Positions 22,164-32,382 of a stretch of 64,000 nucleotides of DNA are shown piece by piece. The DNA is taken from NCBI GenBank assembly GCA_015832175.1, contig WJXW01000006.1, positions 2,542,001 through 2,606,000 on the forward strand, written 5' to 3'. This DNA comes from Paraphaeosphaeria minitans. Lineage: Eukaryota > Ascomycota > Dothideomycetes > Pleosporales > Didymosphaeriaceae. The notes beneath the pieces were generated by a model. That model ran no database searches. It saw nothing but the letters and a program-made list of their open reading frames with translations, and was not told the origin of the DNA. The translations under genes were made by a program, and so were the position numbers. The stretch's first letter is position 1; every line of letters starts with the position of its first letter.

Positions 22164-23643
22164 ATGGCCGTCACGTTCACAGATAGTATGTTCGCCGATA
22201 AGTTCACGACCGTGGACAAAAAGCTTGATGTCACCATCACCACCACGGCTATACCGCTCACACCTCCACCCGAGGAGGAGAATGGGTCCCCGGCGTGGGA
22301 AATTAACGACCCAGCGGAAATCTGTCAACAACAAGACCTTGTACCCGCTGAGCCTCAGTCCATCGTTGCTGTCGTCGGAGTTGGCTATGTTGGCACACAT
22401 CTCGTTGAGGCATTTGCAGGACACTACAATGTCATTGCCTTCGATCTAAGTGAGCGAAGACTGGCGGAGGTTTCGAAGCAGCTCACTGGTCTCCCGATCC
22501 AATTCACGTCAAACGCCAGGGATATTAGCGAGGCCAGCCATATCCTCATATCTGTACCAACCGTTCTCAAGGTGGACAAGAGCATCGACACAGCGTACCT
22601 ACGCAGTGCCATTGCTACCGTGGAGAAGCATGTCAAGCCTGGGTCTACCGTCGTGGTCGAGAGTTCCGTTGCCGTCGGCATGACCCGCGAGCTGGTTGGT
22701 CCTCTCATGGCGTCCAAGAATTTAAAAATTGGCATGTCACCAGAGGTAAGGGATGAGGTGACCCCGACAAGGACCTGACAAGTATTCTAACATCTGCTAG
22801 CGAGTCGACCCCGGTCGCACTTTACCCGCATTCGAAGACATTCCCAAGATTGTCTCCGGCCTGGACGCCGCATCACTTGAGTCCATCTCCGCCCTCTATG
22901 GCCGCGTCTTCCACACTCTCCTTCCTGTCTCCTCACCCGAAGTGGCAGAGATGACCAAGCTGTACGAGAATTGCCAACGCATGGTTTGCGCTGCATACGC
23001 CAACGAAATGGCGGATGCCTGTGCTTCCATCGGGATTGATGCTTTCGAAGTCAGCAATGCAGCCGCTTCCAAGCCGTTTGGGTACCTTCCATTCCGACCT
23101 GGTCCTGGGATTGGCGGTCACTGCATCCCTGTCAACCCATACTACCTGCTGTCCAACTGTTCGATGCCTCTGCTTGAACATGCCACCACAATGTCGTGGC
23201 AACGACCCGCCGACGTCGCCAACCGCTTCGTGCAAGCTCTAATGCACGAGCCGTACTCTCCACAGCGGCTGATCGTGGAACCAAGCCAGCTTCGTATCCT
23301 CGTTGTTGGGGTCGGGTTCAAGCGTGGCCAGAACGTCATGAGCAACTCGCCCGGAGCTGCAATCATCCGCACATTGAAGAGCGAGTACAGCTGCCACGTC
23401 GAGTTCGCCGACCCTTTGGTCGGAACAGATTTCTACAACGCTGTGCCAAAGATGAACACTGACGCGGATTGGAACGTCGAATACCTCAGCACATTTGACG
23501 GCATCATTGTGTCTGTGAACCAGGAAGGCCTTGATATGGATATTCTGGCAGAATTGCGAAATGTCAAGGTGCACGATTACACGGGCACACTCAAGAACAA
23601 TGTAATCAGCGTCCCAAAGCCACGAGTCTGGATGAAGGGGTAA
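22164..23643 (+). CDS. UDP-N-acetylhexosamine/UDP-sugar 6-dehydrogenase, WbpA/WecC-like
   Basis: Join 22164..22745, 22801..23643; 474 aa. The 55-bp intron has GTAAGG, TTCTAAC and CTAG. The start is in a strong ACCATGG context. After a ~65-residue Thr/Pro-rich leader, the Rossmann motif VVGVGYVG (71-77) binds NAD. AEMTKLYENCQRMVCAAYANE (part, ~243-263) carries the conserved Lys and Asn, and GPGIGGHCIPVNPYYL (295-310) carries the catalytic Cys302. The GGHCIP form and short length resemble bacterial UDP-GlcNAc/UDP-ManNAc dehydrogenases (WbpA, TviB, WecC) more than eukaryotic UDP-glucose dehydrogenase (FGAGCFQKD type). It should oxidise C6 of a UDP-sugar to the uronic acid in two NAD-dependent steps. 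It is divergent from the GT2 gene, suggesting supply of an activated sugar acid to that enzyme. The exact substrate is inferred, not shown. Confidence 0.85.
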
Positions 23644-24062
23644 TGAGCTTGCTGGAGGAAAAATTATACTGGGTAGGTATTGGGAATAAGTTTTTGGCGT
23701 TCTGGAAGGAGGCAAAATCTGAACTTATTTTATTACATTGTATAGATATCACCTAAGAGACGCACCATGTCAGAATATTATACCTTTAATATAGTTTGGC
23801 AATTGTGCCGATTGTATTGGTGATTTGCTCTAAACGCGTTTAGAGGCTGATAAGCCTTTTGGGAGACTTTTCACAACGCTAGTCTGTGAAGAGATGCTCA
23901 CATGCGATAATGTATGATGATAGTTGATGGTGTTTGCATTGATTGATAATGAATACATGTATCAGGTGTTTGTCAACCATCTTCGGAACTACCCGCGCGA
24001 AATTATGAAATGCTGCCCCGATGCCCTGTTGTGGGATGATGAATGAGATAGTGTTGTCATTG
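23644..24062. other. Intergenic, convergent 3' ends
   Basis: 419 bp, relatively AT-rich, between converging stop codons. It presumably holds both polyadenylation regions; AATAAG/AATATA-like motifs occur near 23,685 and 23,790. Confidence 0.4.
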
Positions 24063-26076
24063 TTAGATGTTGATCCACCTCAGGTCTTGCGTAACCTTCT
24101 GCATTTCAAGCTTCGACTTCAGTTGCTTGACCTTCTTGGCATACGCTTTCAGCTGGATGACATCGGTGCGGACTTGCGTAACGAGCTGTCGAACATAGCG
24201 CAAGTCCAATTTGATGATGCTTCGCTCAAGCAATAGAAGCTGCCGCTGCGCTTCATACAACCTGGTTGCCATGGTGTCTTGGTTCTGTGTTGCTTGCTGC
24301 AACTGGGTAGGGGAGACGTTGGCTCTCTTTTGAAGTGCCTCAAGCGCGAGATTGGCAGCTTTCAGATTCGCTGTGGCTTGTCGCACGCTCACTCTCCGGG
24401 CTGAGACCGTTCCTATCAATTGGTTTCGTTGCGTGGTCCGGGCATTCCTTGCTTGTTGATGACGGGCATTGCCACCCCTAGCCAGTCGTTCCTGGGTGGC
24501 GAGTTTTCTTTCTTCTACCTTGAGTAACTTAAACTCCCTGTCGTAGAGGGGTACGGCTATTGTGAGCTGGTGATCAAGCCACTCAACTCCTTTCGTCTCG
24601 TACCTGAAGAGTTCCTTGTCAATGTATTCATCCCAAAGCTTGGATAAGTCCACAACCTTGCCCTTGTCGTCTTTGGGTGGATCGTTGTTGGTTATATGCC
24701 TAATGTTTGCCGGATCTAGTTCCTGCTGGACCTTCATTTTCTCGCTGTCAAATTTGCCATCTACAACCCTCATATAATCAATTGCCGCGAGCACCTGTGC
24801 AAATCGTGAGCGTTCATGAGCAACACGACAAGGAATTGGGGACTGACGGTTCTCAGAGCAGTAAAGTGATTCGCCGAATCCGTGGCTCCGATTGCAGCAT
24901 CTCTGGCAAACCGTTCAATTCTATCCGGCGCAAATGGGTTTTGATTGGACCAGAGCCGCATCTTTGCCATATTTATGCCCGCTTCGCACAGCACAAAGTC
25001 CTCTGGATGATTCTTGGACCCTAATGCTTCGAAAACAATGTCATTGATAGACTCGTCTGCTGGATTCGAGGGTGTGTTGAAAGCTGGCCTTGGGCGACTT
25101 TGTACTGTTGCAGGATCCTTTCGATTCCAATGTTGGCTTATCCATGCCGCCGAAACACCACCGTTGAGACGTACGGGTCGGGGATCGCGGGGGTTCCGGG
25201 TACTAGTGATTGCTTCTAAAAAGCGTGCGACTGTTTGGAGCTGTTTGGTGCAAAAAGTATTAGCTAGTGTCTCAAACGTACAAAGCATTGTTTATTGGTA
25301 TAGGCGACGTACCTCAACAATGTGTTCCGTTACGTATTGACCGCGACGCCTCCAAGCTGGTTTGACGATAGTCTGTCTCACTTTAAATGCGTTCGGCGCT
25401 TTTGCGTTTCGGTTCGTGTAATCGACGAAGGCATGTGGAAGGGTCCTCGTTTCTGGATTGGCAAACAGTTTGTCACCGGTCCAATACTCCTTCGAGATCA
25501 AGGTGAGACCATTTGGTCCAATGTTGGTTTTGAAAGTTCGAGGCTTGCCTGGAGCTGTTGACGCACGCTTGACCAGGTCATTGCCCTCATCACGCTTGCC
25601 ATTGTTGTCATGGGGGTCATACTCGAAAACGCAGTGAGTGCCTGGAAGATCACAGACACTGAAAACCTTTTTGTTGGGAGGAGTTGGCGTAAATGGTAAT
25701 GGCTTGACGGTCGGTATCGACGATGCAGTTGCAGATTTAGACGTAGGACTCCTGGAGCGAGTCTTGGTAGCAGGCCTGGCCGGTTTCGCCGGTCGTTTGG
25801 CAGGCGTCTTTGCAGGCCTTTTGGCTCCTGGCCTCTTCCTGGGAGTCCTAACCGCACCTCTAGCGCGAGCTTCAATCTCTACATGAGGAAGGAGAGATGC
25901 CGGGCTGTCTGAACGTAATGCTAAAGTATTACCACTAAGCGTAATCTGTTAGAAGCTTACTTGTACCGAGTACATTGACAGGGAGAAACTTACCTGGCAA
26001 CTGGGATAGAAACCGCTTGCAGTGCCACACAAAATCCAAGGATCAGAACGATTGAGCGAAAAATGAGTGAAGGCAT
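24063..26076 (-). CDS. Secreted hypothetical protein with Lys/Pro/Ala-rich basic segment and C-terminal coiled coil
   Basis: Minus-strand join 26076..25994, 25934..25313, 25240..24848, 24794..24063; 609 aa; introns 59, 72 and 53 bp, all GT-AG and frame-consistent. The first ~24 residues (IFRSIVLILGFCVALQAVS) are a signal peptide. Residues ~50-90 form a histone-H1-like basic stretch built from KRPAK, KTPAK and KPARP repeats. The middle (~120-350) contains VCDLPGTHCVFEYDP with two Cys, SKEYWTGDKLF and TEHIVELQTVARFLEA; the last of these resembles a TEH(V/I)xE segment I associate with fungal secreted proteins of unknown function, some linked to chitinases. The last ~200 residues are Gln/Arg/Leu-rich and predicted helical/coiled coil. 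Exon 2 acceptor TTAG is used because the nearer TAACAG creates an immediate stop. No enzyme motif was recognised. It is convergent with the UDP-sugar dehydrogenase. Confidence 0.75.
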
Positions 26077-27135
26077 GATAAGTGTAAGCGGCCAATTTAA
26101 CGAGGGAAGTCGACCTGCACAGCTGGTCTTTTCGAATGAGCTAAATGAGGAAAAAGAGTTGTCTATGATGTGTGGCCCTGGGGCGGGACATGCTTAATAG
26201 CAAATTAAGTTGTGATGAGCATTTGAACCGTCTCACTGAGGAGGCGCACATGGCCGCAAAGCTTTGTCGAATGGTGGTGCCATGTAGCGAAGAGGATTGG
26301 TAGTGACCCTAAACACCCTTTGCGACCTAAAATGGACAATTCTGCATCGGACTTTGCTTATTACCGTCCAGACCAGGCATTGAACAGCGATATACATCGA
26401 AAATGTTCTCCATACCCGAACGCATCCTGGCCTGTATGACTGTGTCGAAAAAGAGTCAAGGTTGTTCGGCAATTTTGTCTCGGGGAACCCAACATTGATC
26501 TTAGTAAATTAGGTACCGGTAGGTAGGTATTGCGGCACATGGCGCCGGCGCATGGTGACCGCCCAGTTCGATCACGACCAAGGACTCTTCCTACGCACAA
26601 GTGGGGAGACACTTGTTTCGCGACCCGTGTACTTGCGATCAGCTGTAGAAGGATTCGATCATACCACACAGTCTCCCAAAATCAAGTCGCTAGAACACCC
26701 TGTTCCTGCACTGGCCCAGGTTAACCCCGCCCCCACCGGACTAGCGCGTCCACCGGACTAGCGTGCCAAATGCCCTGCCCAGCGCGCAAGCTTGCCTGCT
26801 TATTTCTCTGAGCTCGACACGGGAACTGTCAGATCGGAAACCCTTAAGCTGACAAGATTTCCGGGCGTACCTGCGTGGTCCGTATTCCGAGAGTCCATCG
26901 CGTCGCTTACCCGTAAGGGCCGCGCTCGCCAGCCTAGGTACCTACCTTCCGTTCCACGTCAAATCAGGCGAGCTTCCCCCCAGAACGCGTCGCCATTCCC
27001 AAGCGGCCTGCCCTGTATTCTACGCGGGCTCAGTGTGAGTTCAATACCGCAGATCACCTCCAGTCATTACACAACCCCAGATCTGTAGACGAACGGGTCA
27101 ACAGCTGAGCCTTTCACCTGACAGCGCACTCCACA
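26077..27135. other. Intergenic, no gene recognised
   Basis: About 1.06 kb between divergent genes. It includes a TAGGTA-type low-complexity patch near 26,512-26,530 and a short direct repeat CACCGGACTAGCG at about 26,737-26,765. No coding frame was convincing. Confidence 0.4.
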
Positions 27136-27825
27136 ATGGCGGACCAAAACACGTCCTCCCAAAATCCTCCCCCACAAGAGCATTACGGGTTTGTTTTTTA
27201 CCGAGCAGAATCCATAGATGACGCACAATGGGAGCGCTTTATGGCCTTCTTGAAGTATCAAGTCCGCCATTCGTTGGCTAGCGAGGGCAATCCCCAGTTT
27301 TACGACGAGATCGACTGGAAAGTCTTCGTAAGTAAACGCTCCTCGCCACGTGTTCCAGCAAGTACTGACGAATTAGGATGCCCACGGTGAAACCACCTCT
27401 GAAATTCGCCAGTACGTTCCCCTTTGTGCTGCTCCTTCTTAAAGTCAAAGTCCGCTGAGTTTGATCCTAGCCGGTTCAACCGCTGGCTCGAAACCGGAGA
27501 AGAGAGCACAAACCCCGAGAACTATCGTTACCTTGCATTCGTTGTGGTCTACAAAATATCTTGCGACTTCGTAGATCAATTCATGGAGGGCAAATCACTG
27601 CAGGATGACGATGCGGTGGACGAGCGAGACACCACGTTTCTGGCTGTAGTGTCAAGGGACGAAGAGGAGGGCGAGACTTTGGTTTCTATTCCATATCTAA
27701 TACCGAGGGCCGGGGACATTATCGCATTGCAGGGCGAGGGTATGGGCTGGCAGCTTCTGCAAGAACCATTCGGCAGGATTGCGACGTCTAGGACAGAGTT
27801 TGATAGACTTACTCTCCAGTACTAA
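27136..27825 (+). CDS. Small hypothetical fungal protein
   Basis: Join 27136..27327, 27377..27411, 27471..27825; 193 aa. Introns are 49 bp (GTAAGT, TACTGAC, TTAG) and 59 bp (GTACGT, CTAG). The middle exon is only 35 bp, but all frames join: YDEIDWKVF, then DAHGETTSEIR, then HRFNRWLETGEES. The protein is acidic and apparently soluble, with no signal peptide or membrane segment. It begins HYGFVFYRAESIDDAQW and ends with FGRIATSRTEFDRLTLQY. I do not recognise a domain; the overall style fits fungal lineage-specific proteins of unknown function. Start is the first ATG after the upstream stop, in context CACAATGG. Confidence 0.7.
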
Positions 27826-28857
27826 GTATTCCATTATTAGGTTTCAGGTACGAGCAATGCAGTTATATTTGGAAATAGTTAGTAGTGGGTATCTACCTCG
27901 CTTGTCCATCAAACCAACAGCACGTTCTCCGTCTCCCTTTGCCACAGAAACTGCTACAGAATACGAACAGCATGGTTTGTATTACATGCAGTCTTTAGGA
28001 CTTGCTCGTCTGGCACCAGAGAAGCTGGACGACTCCAAAAGGAAGTATGCAGCATGCACAACATCTGGCTGCAACGGTTGGGACATTTGAAGGGGCCAAT
28101 AATGCCCTAAATGTGGCCTAATCCGTCCCGAAAATCATAACTAGACGGAAGATTCTCATAAAGTCTTTGGATTAGTAAAGAAGCTTAATAACTCATTCGC
28201 AACTTCCATTAGTCTCTTCGTGGGTGATACAGATGTCGTCTGATATGCAAAAAAGGTGATGAATTCACTCATTTTGAGACACCATACCAATCCATCACAT
28301 GCCTCCTCACTTGCGATCACATTATGTAATATTGCTTGCCGCAGGTGCGTCGAACTACGCTTTGACTCTATCCCTAACTAGTGTAAGATTTGTGAAGCCA
28401 TGGTAATATTGTCGGCACAATCGTGACGGAGCTGCCTAACATCGATCCATTTTCACAGCCGACAGGGTGTGATGAACTACTCTATACTTAGCGTGACTGT
28501 AAAGGGCAATACAAAGCCCGCACAAAGACCTTCGCGTCAGCCACGAAGGTTTAGTGACAGAGGGCATCTTATGTGGACAGTACGCATCGTGCTCTAGAGG
28601 TGTCCAGGATATGGACAGTTCGATGGGCCGTAGAATCTTGCAATTACTTGAATGTTTGCTTATTTGTGGTGTTGCTTTCCTATCGTATTGCACCTAGTAA
28701 CTGCGACGATTCCTACAGGTCTCGACGTTGGCGAAAAAGTTAAAAGCATGCTCTGATTACATTGCAAATAATTGCATCTGATAGGGTTATGGTATATTCC
28801 GGAGTAGAATATCTGAAATACGAAATCATTGGGTCATTTCAGTCGCGGTGTAAAAAC
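27826..28857. other. Intergenic, nothing recognised
   Basis: About 1 kb. Short frames only, none with recognisable features. Confidence 0.4.
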
Positions 28858-29315
28858 CTACTTTACCTTCTTGCCGAAGCCAAAGGCGTGAGCGAATTCC
28901 TGCACTGCAGAGTTGCCGAGCACTATGGCTAGTGTATCATTAGACGACCGCTTCTCTTCATTCTCCCCAAGATATTCAACATGTTTCCTTTGTTTGTCGC
29001 GTATCTCGCGGTCCGAGAGTGGCTCTTCATATAGAGGTCCGTTCATCGCTGCTGGAACGACTGTGGGATTCTTGATGAACTCAACCAGCTGCCACGGAGC
29101 TACCGTTGCGTCTTCTCAGTCGATTGTTGCCTTAACGTTGCTGTCGTCATCCATCAAATGTTGCTGCGATAGAGATCACTGTGTATTACAGGAAAAGGAC
29201 CTTTCTCGAAGTTGTAAGAATTATAGATTCCGAACTTCAAGGAGTAGAATGGGGCTAATGAGAGTTGCAAATAATATAATGCTGCATGCTGCTGTGACGC
29301 ATCGCTTGGACATTA
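28858..29315 (-). pseudogene. APH/ChoK-type phosphotransferase, broken fragment
   Basis: The minus strand carries GPFPVIHSDLYRSNI, a textbook aminoglycoside-phosphotransferase-family catalytic loop (H-x-D-x-x-x-x-N) at about 29,158-29,205. After a one-base deletion near 29,155-29,158 the sequence continues in the next frame as LMDDDSNVKATID, then a TGA at 29,118-29,116 where the family has the Trp of the IDWE metal-binding motif (TGG to TGA transition), then EDATVAPWQLVEF and about 65 further residues to a stop at 28,858. The last part is like fungal APH proteins (PLSDREIRDKQRKHVEYL). The N-terminal kinase lobe is missing. It is therefore a truncated pseudogene with one frameshift and one nonsense change. 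The substrate of the parent family is unknown in fungi. Confidence 0.7.
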
Positions 29316-30016
29316 AGCTTGAGGGCGGATGTCGTAATTGAGTGGTTGTTATTTATGATGCAGCATATTGCTGTGCTGCATCGCCCGGAAAACGTGGGTA
29401 TTTCAAGCATTTTAATAGTAGGAGACCCTTAGCTATATGCTGTGGCACCGCTTGAAGAAAACGGTCAAATCGTTATCGTTGATGGGTCCTAAGCTATCTG
29501 ATTTGCTGGCAATTGAGGGGTAACTGAGGGGTAAATGTATACTACGCGCCGTGCCGTTGTAGTTTGAGATGTGATATTCCTCGAACAGGATGCGGGCGCA
29601 CTATCTTACAATATAGGCACTTACTCTTCCTGCTTGACCCTCAGTCCGTAGAGACTCCATTCAGCAAATAAAATCTGTGCCGAATGCCACTTCCATATAC
29701 ATCGTCCCATTTAACTAACGCAAAATCCACGCCTTGAGATAACTATGTGAGTCTTCTAATTGCTCCTCATGCATATGTGACACCAATTGTAGGTGTACTT
29801 GAATCACCACCATTGAAGTCGAGGTCGACGCACAAGGCGACCGACGAACTCGAACTGTTAGGGAGATAAGGGACTGTAATAGTAGGAGTTGCGCAACATC
29901 TTCGGCAAACAATAGTCATGGTTAGTGCCTGTTGTGAGCATTAATTTACCGTGAAAGAAAAAAGGTTCGCGATAGGTTTGATTTGAAGAGTGAGGGAGCA
30001 GTACACACAAGCTATT
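29316..30016. other. Intergenic
   Basis: About 700 bp. A short stretch at about 29,350-29,385 is similar to 29,278-29,310 (GATGCAGCATAT.GCTG against AATGCTGCATGCTGCTG), a local imperfect duplication. A minus-strand frame at 29,772-29,917 looks weakly protein-like but has no recognisable partner exons. Confidence 0.35.
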
Positions 30017-30805
30017 TTACATGCTATTCACGTTCTCCTCTAACCAAATTCTAATTTTGCCCAATGCAGTTTCATCATGTTGCGGTGCTGAAAGTGTGAA
30101 ATCGTCGTCAGTCCATCCTGGCGTACCAGTCGTAATAAGTGTGCATCCGAAGGGCTGACAAGAACCGAAGTCGATGAGGATCGGTTGTTGCTTGTTGAAC
30201 ATAATATTCGTGGGGTTTATGTCATTATGCGCTAATCCTATAGAATGGAGGTGCTTGACTGCAGAAGTAATCTGTCTCATGAAAGTATCAACGTCGAAAT
30301 CTTGTAAGCCAGCTCGCAGTTGCTCTTCCATTGTCACTTCACATCGTTCCAATCCGAGACCGACAATGAGACCGCGCCTTATCAAGCAGCCGTGATATCG
30401 GACGATATTCGGGTGGGGATGATGCGCAAGAAATTGCAGTGTCTTAGCCTCTTGCAACAAGAGTTTGGGTAGTTCCTTTGTCCCTATGAAGGCTGTGTTT
30501 AACCTTGGGCCCTTGATGAACAGCTTGCCCTCATCTTCGATTGGTATGATTGTAAGGTTCGATGGAGCCTGGGGATATACCTCTTCGTCCAGAAGAAGTT
30601 TAAGGCTGTCGCGAATGTCTTCTAACCTCAGGTCGTATTTTCGAAGGGCTGACTGCCCAAAGTATGCAGTATAGTCACTGGTGACATAGCCAAATGAGGA
30701 GTATAGGAAGACAGGTTTGCCGTGCTCGTCGTCTTCATCTGAAAAACCTTCGTAGAGGGGGTTTAGATCCCGAACAGATAGAACTGGCAGCGTTTTCTGA
30801 GCCAT
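30017..30805 (-). CDS. Small protein-kinase-like protein with variant HND catalytic loop
   Basis: Single exon, 262 aa. Kinase landmarks are KLFIKGP (possible ATP-site Lys98), QEAKTL (Glu119), LKHLHSIGLAHNDINPTNIMF-type catalytic loop with HND at 193-195 instead of HRD, and LIDFGSC with DFG at 212-214. After DFG it has GTPGWTDDDFTLSAPQHDETALGKI, a short C-lobe without a recognisable APE. Catalytic Asp, Asn and DFG Asp are all kept, so activity is possible. The protein is shorter than a normal kinase domain plus tail, but this compact form with an H-N-D-(I/L)-N-P-x-N loop is familiar among lineage-expanded fungal kinases of unknown role. It lies 750 bp from the TE block and 0.7 kb from the APH pseudogene. 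Confidence 0.75.
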   Translation of the reverse strand: MAQKTLPVLSVRDLNPLYEGFSDEDDEHGKPVFLYSSFGYVTSDYTAYFGQSALRKYDLRLEDIRDSLKLLLDEEVYPQAPSNLTIIPIEDEGKLFIKGPRLNTAFIGTKELPKLLLQEAKTLQFLAHHPHPNIVRYHGCLIRRGLIVGLGLERCEVTMEEQLRAGLQDFDVDTFMRQITSAVKHLHSIGLAHNDINPTNIMFNKQQPILIDFGSCQPFGCTLITTGTPGWTDDDFTLSAPQHDETALGKIRIWLEENVNSM

Positions 30806-31560
30806 GATTGTGATTGCTGAGTATTGAGCTGATTAGCATGCGAAGGTATCTATAAAATATTATCAGCGAATTTCTCATGAGCACAAGGCTGAGTAGGTAT
30901 ATCCACCAACGATCACGGCTCGGCCTCTTTCCTTGAGCTCTGCTGCACTAACAATTAGTTACGCGTGGCTGAACTACGGACGAATATTGTGCACTTATAA
31001 AGTAATGCCAGGATCTTAGCGCACGGGGTAGGGGACAGAGGAATGCGAATTGGAAACAGCCCCACCACAAAGCGCACGTTTCGAATCGATCCACGCAATC
31101 CCGCGTTGCGCACAGCCAGGCCTGCCAATCACACACCAAGCTTGATATGCGTAGTCGATGACTGCGATTGATTCTGTTTGCTTGGACAACAGTAGATTTT
31201 GAACTGGTCCTCTTTATGGTCTGATTACTTTCGGGTATCACTTCTCGCGTCTACGGAAAGACGGAGGCGGCTCGTTGTGCCTTATTGTCGTTTCGAAAAA
31301 CCCGTCCCGCCATACATAACTTGCAAATAGTAGTAAAAAACGAAATCATAACGTACCTTTTTTATTGCTCATGATGAAAGACGAACGCAGTGAGGAGAGA
31401 AGAATGAGCTTCTTACGGTAGAACTTTGTACACCGGAGAAAACTCAGGGCTGAATTAGGACAGAAATACAGCTTTGTGATTGGCCTAGAAGCTTACTTTT
31501 CTAGATGCTGATTAGCTCCTAAAACCCAACGTAACAACGTTTCGCCGAGCCGAAATAGAT
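30806..31560. other. Intergenic edge of the gene-rich segment
   Basis: About 750 bp of normal composition leading into the AT-rich block. It contains the kinase promoter; no further gene was recognised. Confidence 0.4.
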
Positions 31561-31910
31561 GCACCTAATTAGACAACTACGCTATTTTAGCCACGAATAT
31601 TAAAATATTAGCCCTAAATATATACGCTAGTATCTACTATCTGCACTAGTCACACTAGCCACAAAATAGCGAAATATTACTAAGATAATATATATACTAG
31701 ACCTAATACTATACTAGTACTAAATATATGTATAAATATAAATATAAATATTAATATTAATAAAAATAAAAATAGAGGTATATTATTACCTTAAGAGACC
31801 TACTATCTAGCTAGTTAGAGAGAAATTCTAACTATAATAGGCTAGTACTAGGGCTGCACTAGCTATATTAGGCTAGGCCTAGTATTAGACTAGACCCAAT
31901 AGGGTAATAG
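31561..31910. repeat. RIP-degraded AT-rich repeat, unclassified
   Basis: Composition switches to very AT- and TA-rich sequence dominated by CTA/TAG trinucleotides. No element boundary or coding trace was identified before the first LTR. Confidence 0.5.
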
Positions 31911-32366
31911 TGTTAAATCCAAGAGGGTAGCTAGTCCTAAAGGGTTAAGGTTGGTTCTCGGGCAGGAGTACTTACGGAAGGTGGAAGGTTTTGTTAATAT
32001 AATAGTATCTTGCGAAGTGTAATAAGTTAATAATTTAGTCTACTAGAATCTAAACAATAGATTAATAAACAGATTAAACATAAGTATAAGAAGCTTATTC
32101 TTGCGTTCCTATATACTGAGTAGTCCCACACGTCCCAGAATCCCATATGTCCTAGAGTCCTATACGTCCCAGAGTCCTATACGTCCTAGAGTCCCGTGCG
32201 GGCGAGTCCCACGCGTCCCAGAGTTCCTGTATAGACGAGGCCCGTGCGGTCCTTAGGACCCTTAGGACCTATAACCTGTTATCTAACTGCTTAGTTAGCT
32301 GACTCTAGCGGACTAGTAGTCTAATAAGCTTACGCCCTGCTACTTACACGTAGCTAGATTCTAATA
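31911..32366 (-). repeat. Gypsy-1 left LTR (3' LTR of element)
   Basis: 456 bp, starting TGTTAAATCC and ending CTAATA, the mutated form of the TAACA terminus seen in the right copy. It contains a run of imperfect GTCC(T/C)A(G/C)AGTCC repeats at about 32,125-32,230. Confidence 0.9.
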
Positions 32367-32382
32367 TTATCCTCCCCCTCTA
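32367..32382 (-). other. Gypsy-1 polypurine tract
   Basis: On the minus strand this reads TAGAGGGGGAGGATAA immediately before the 3' LTR, the expected position of the plus-strand primer for reverse transcription. Confidence 0.75.
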
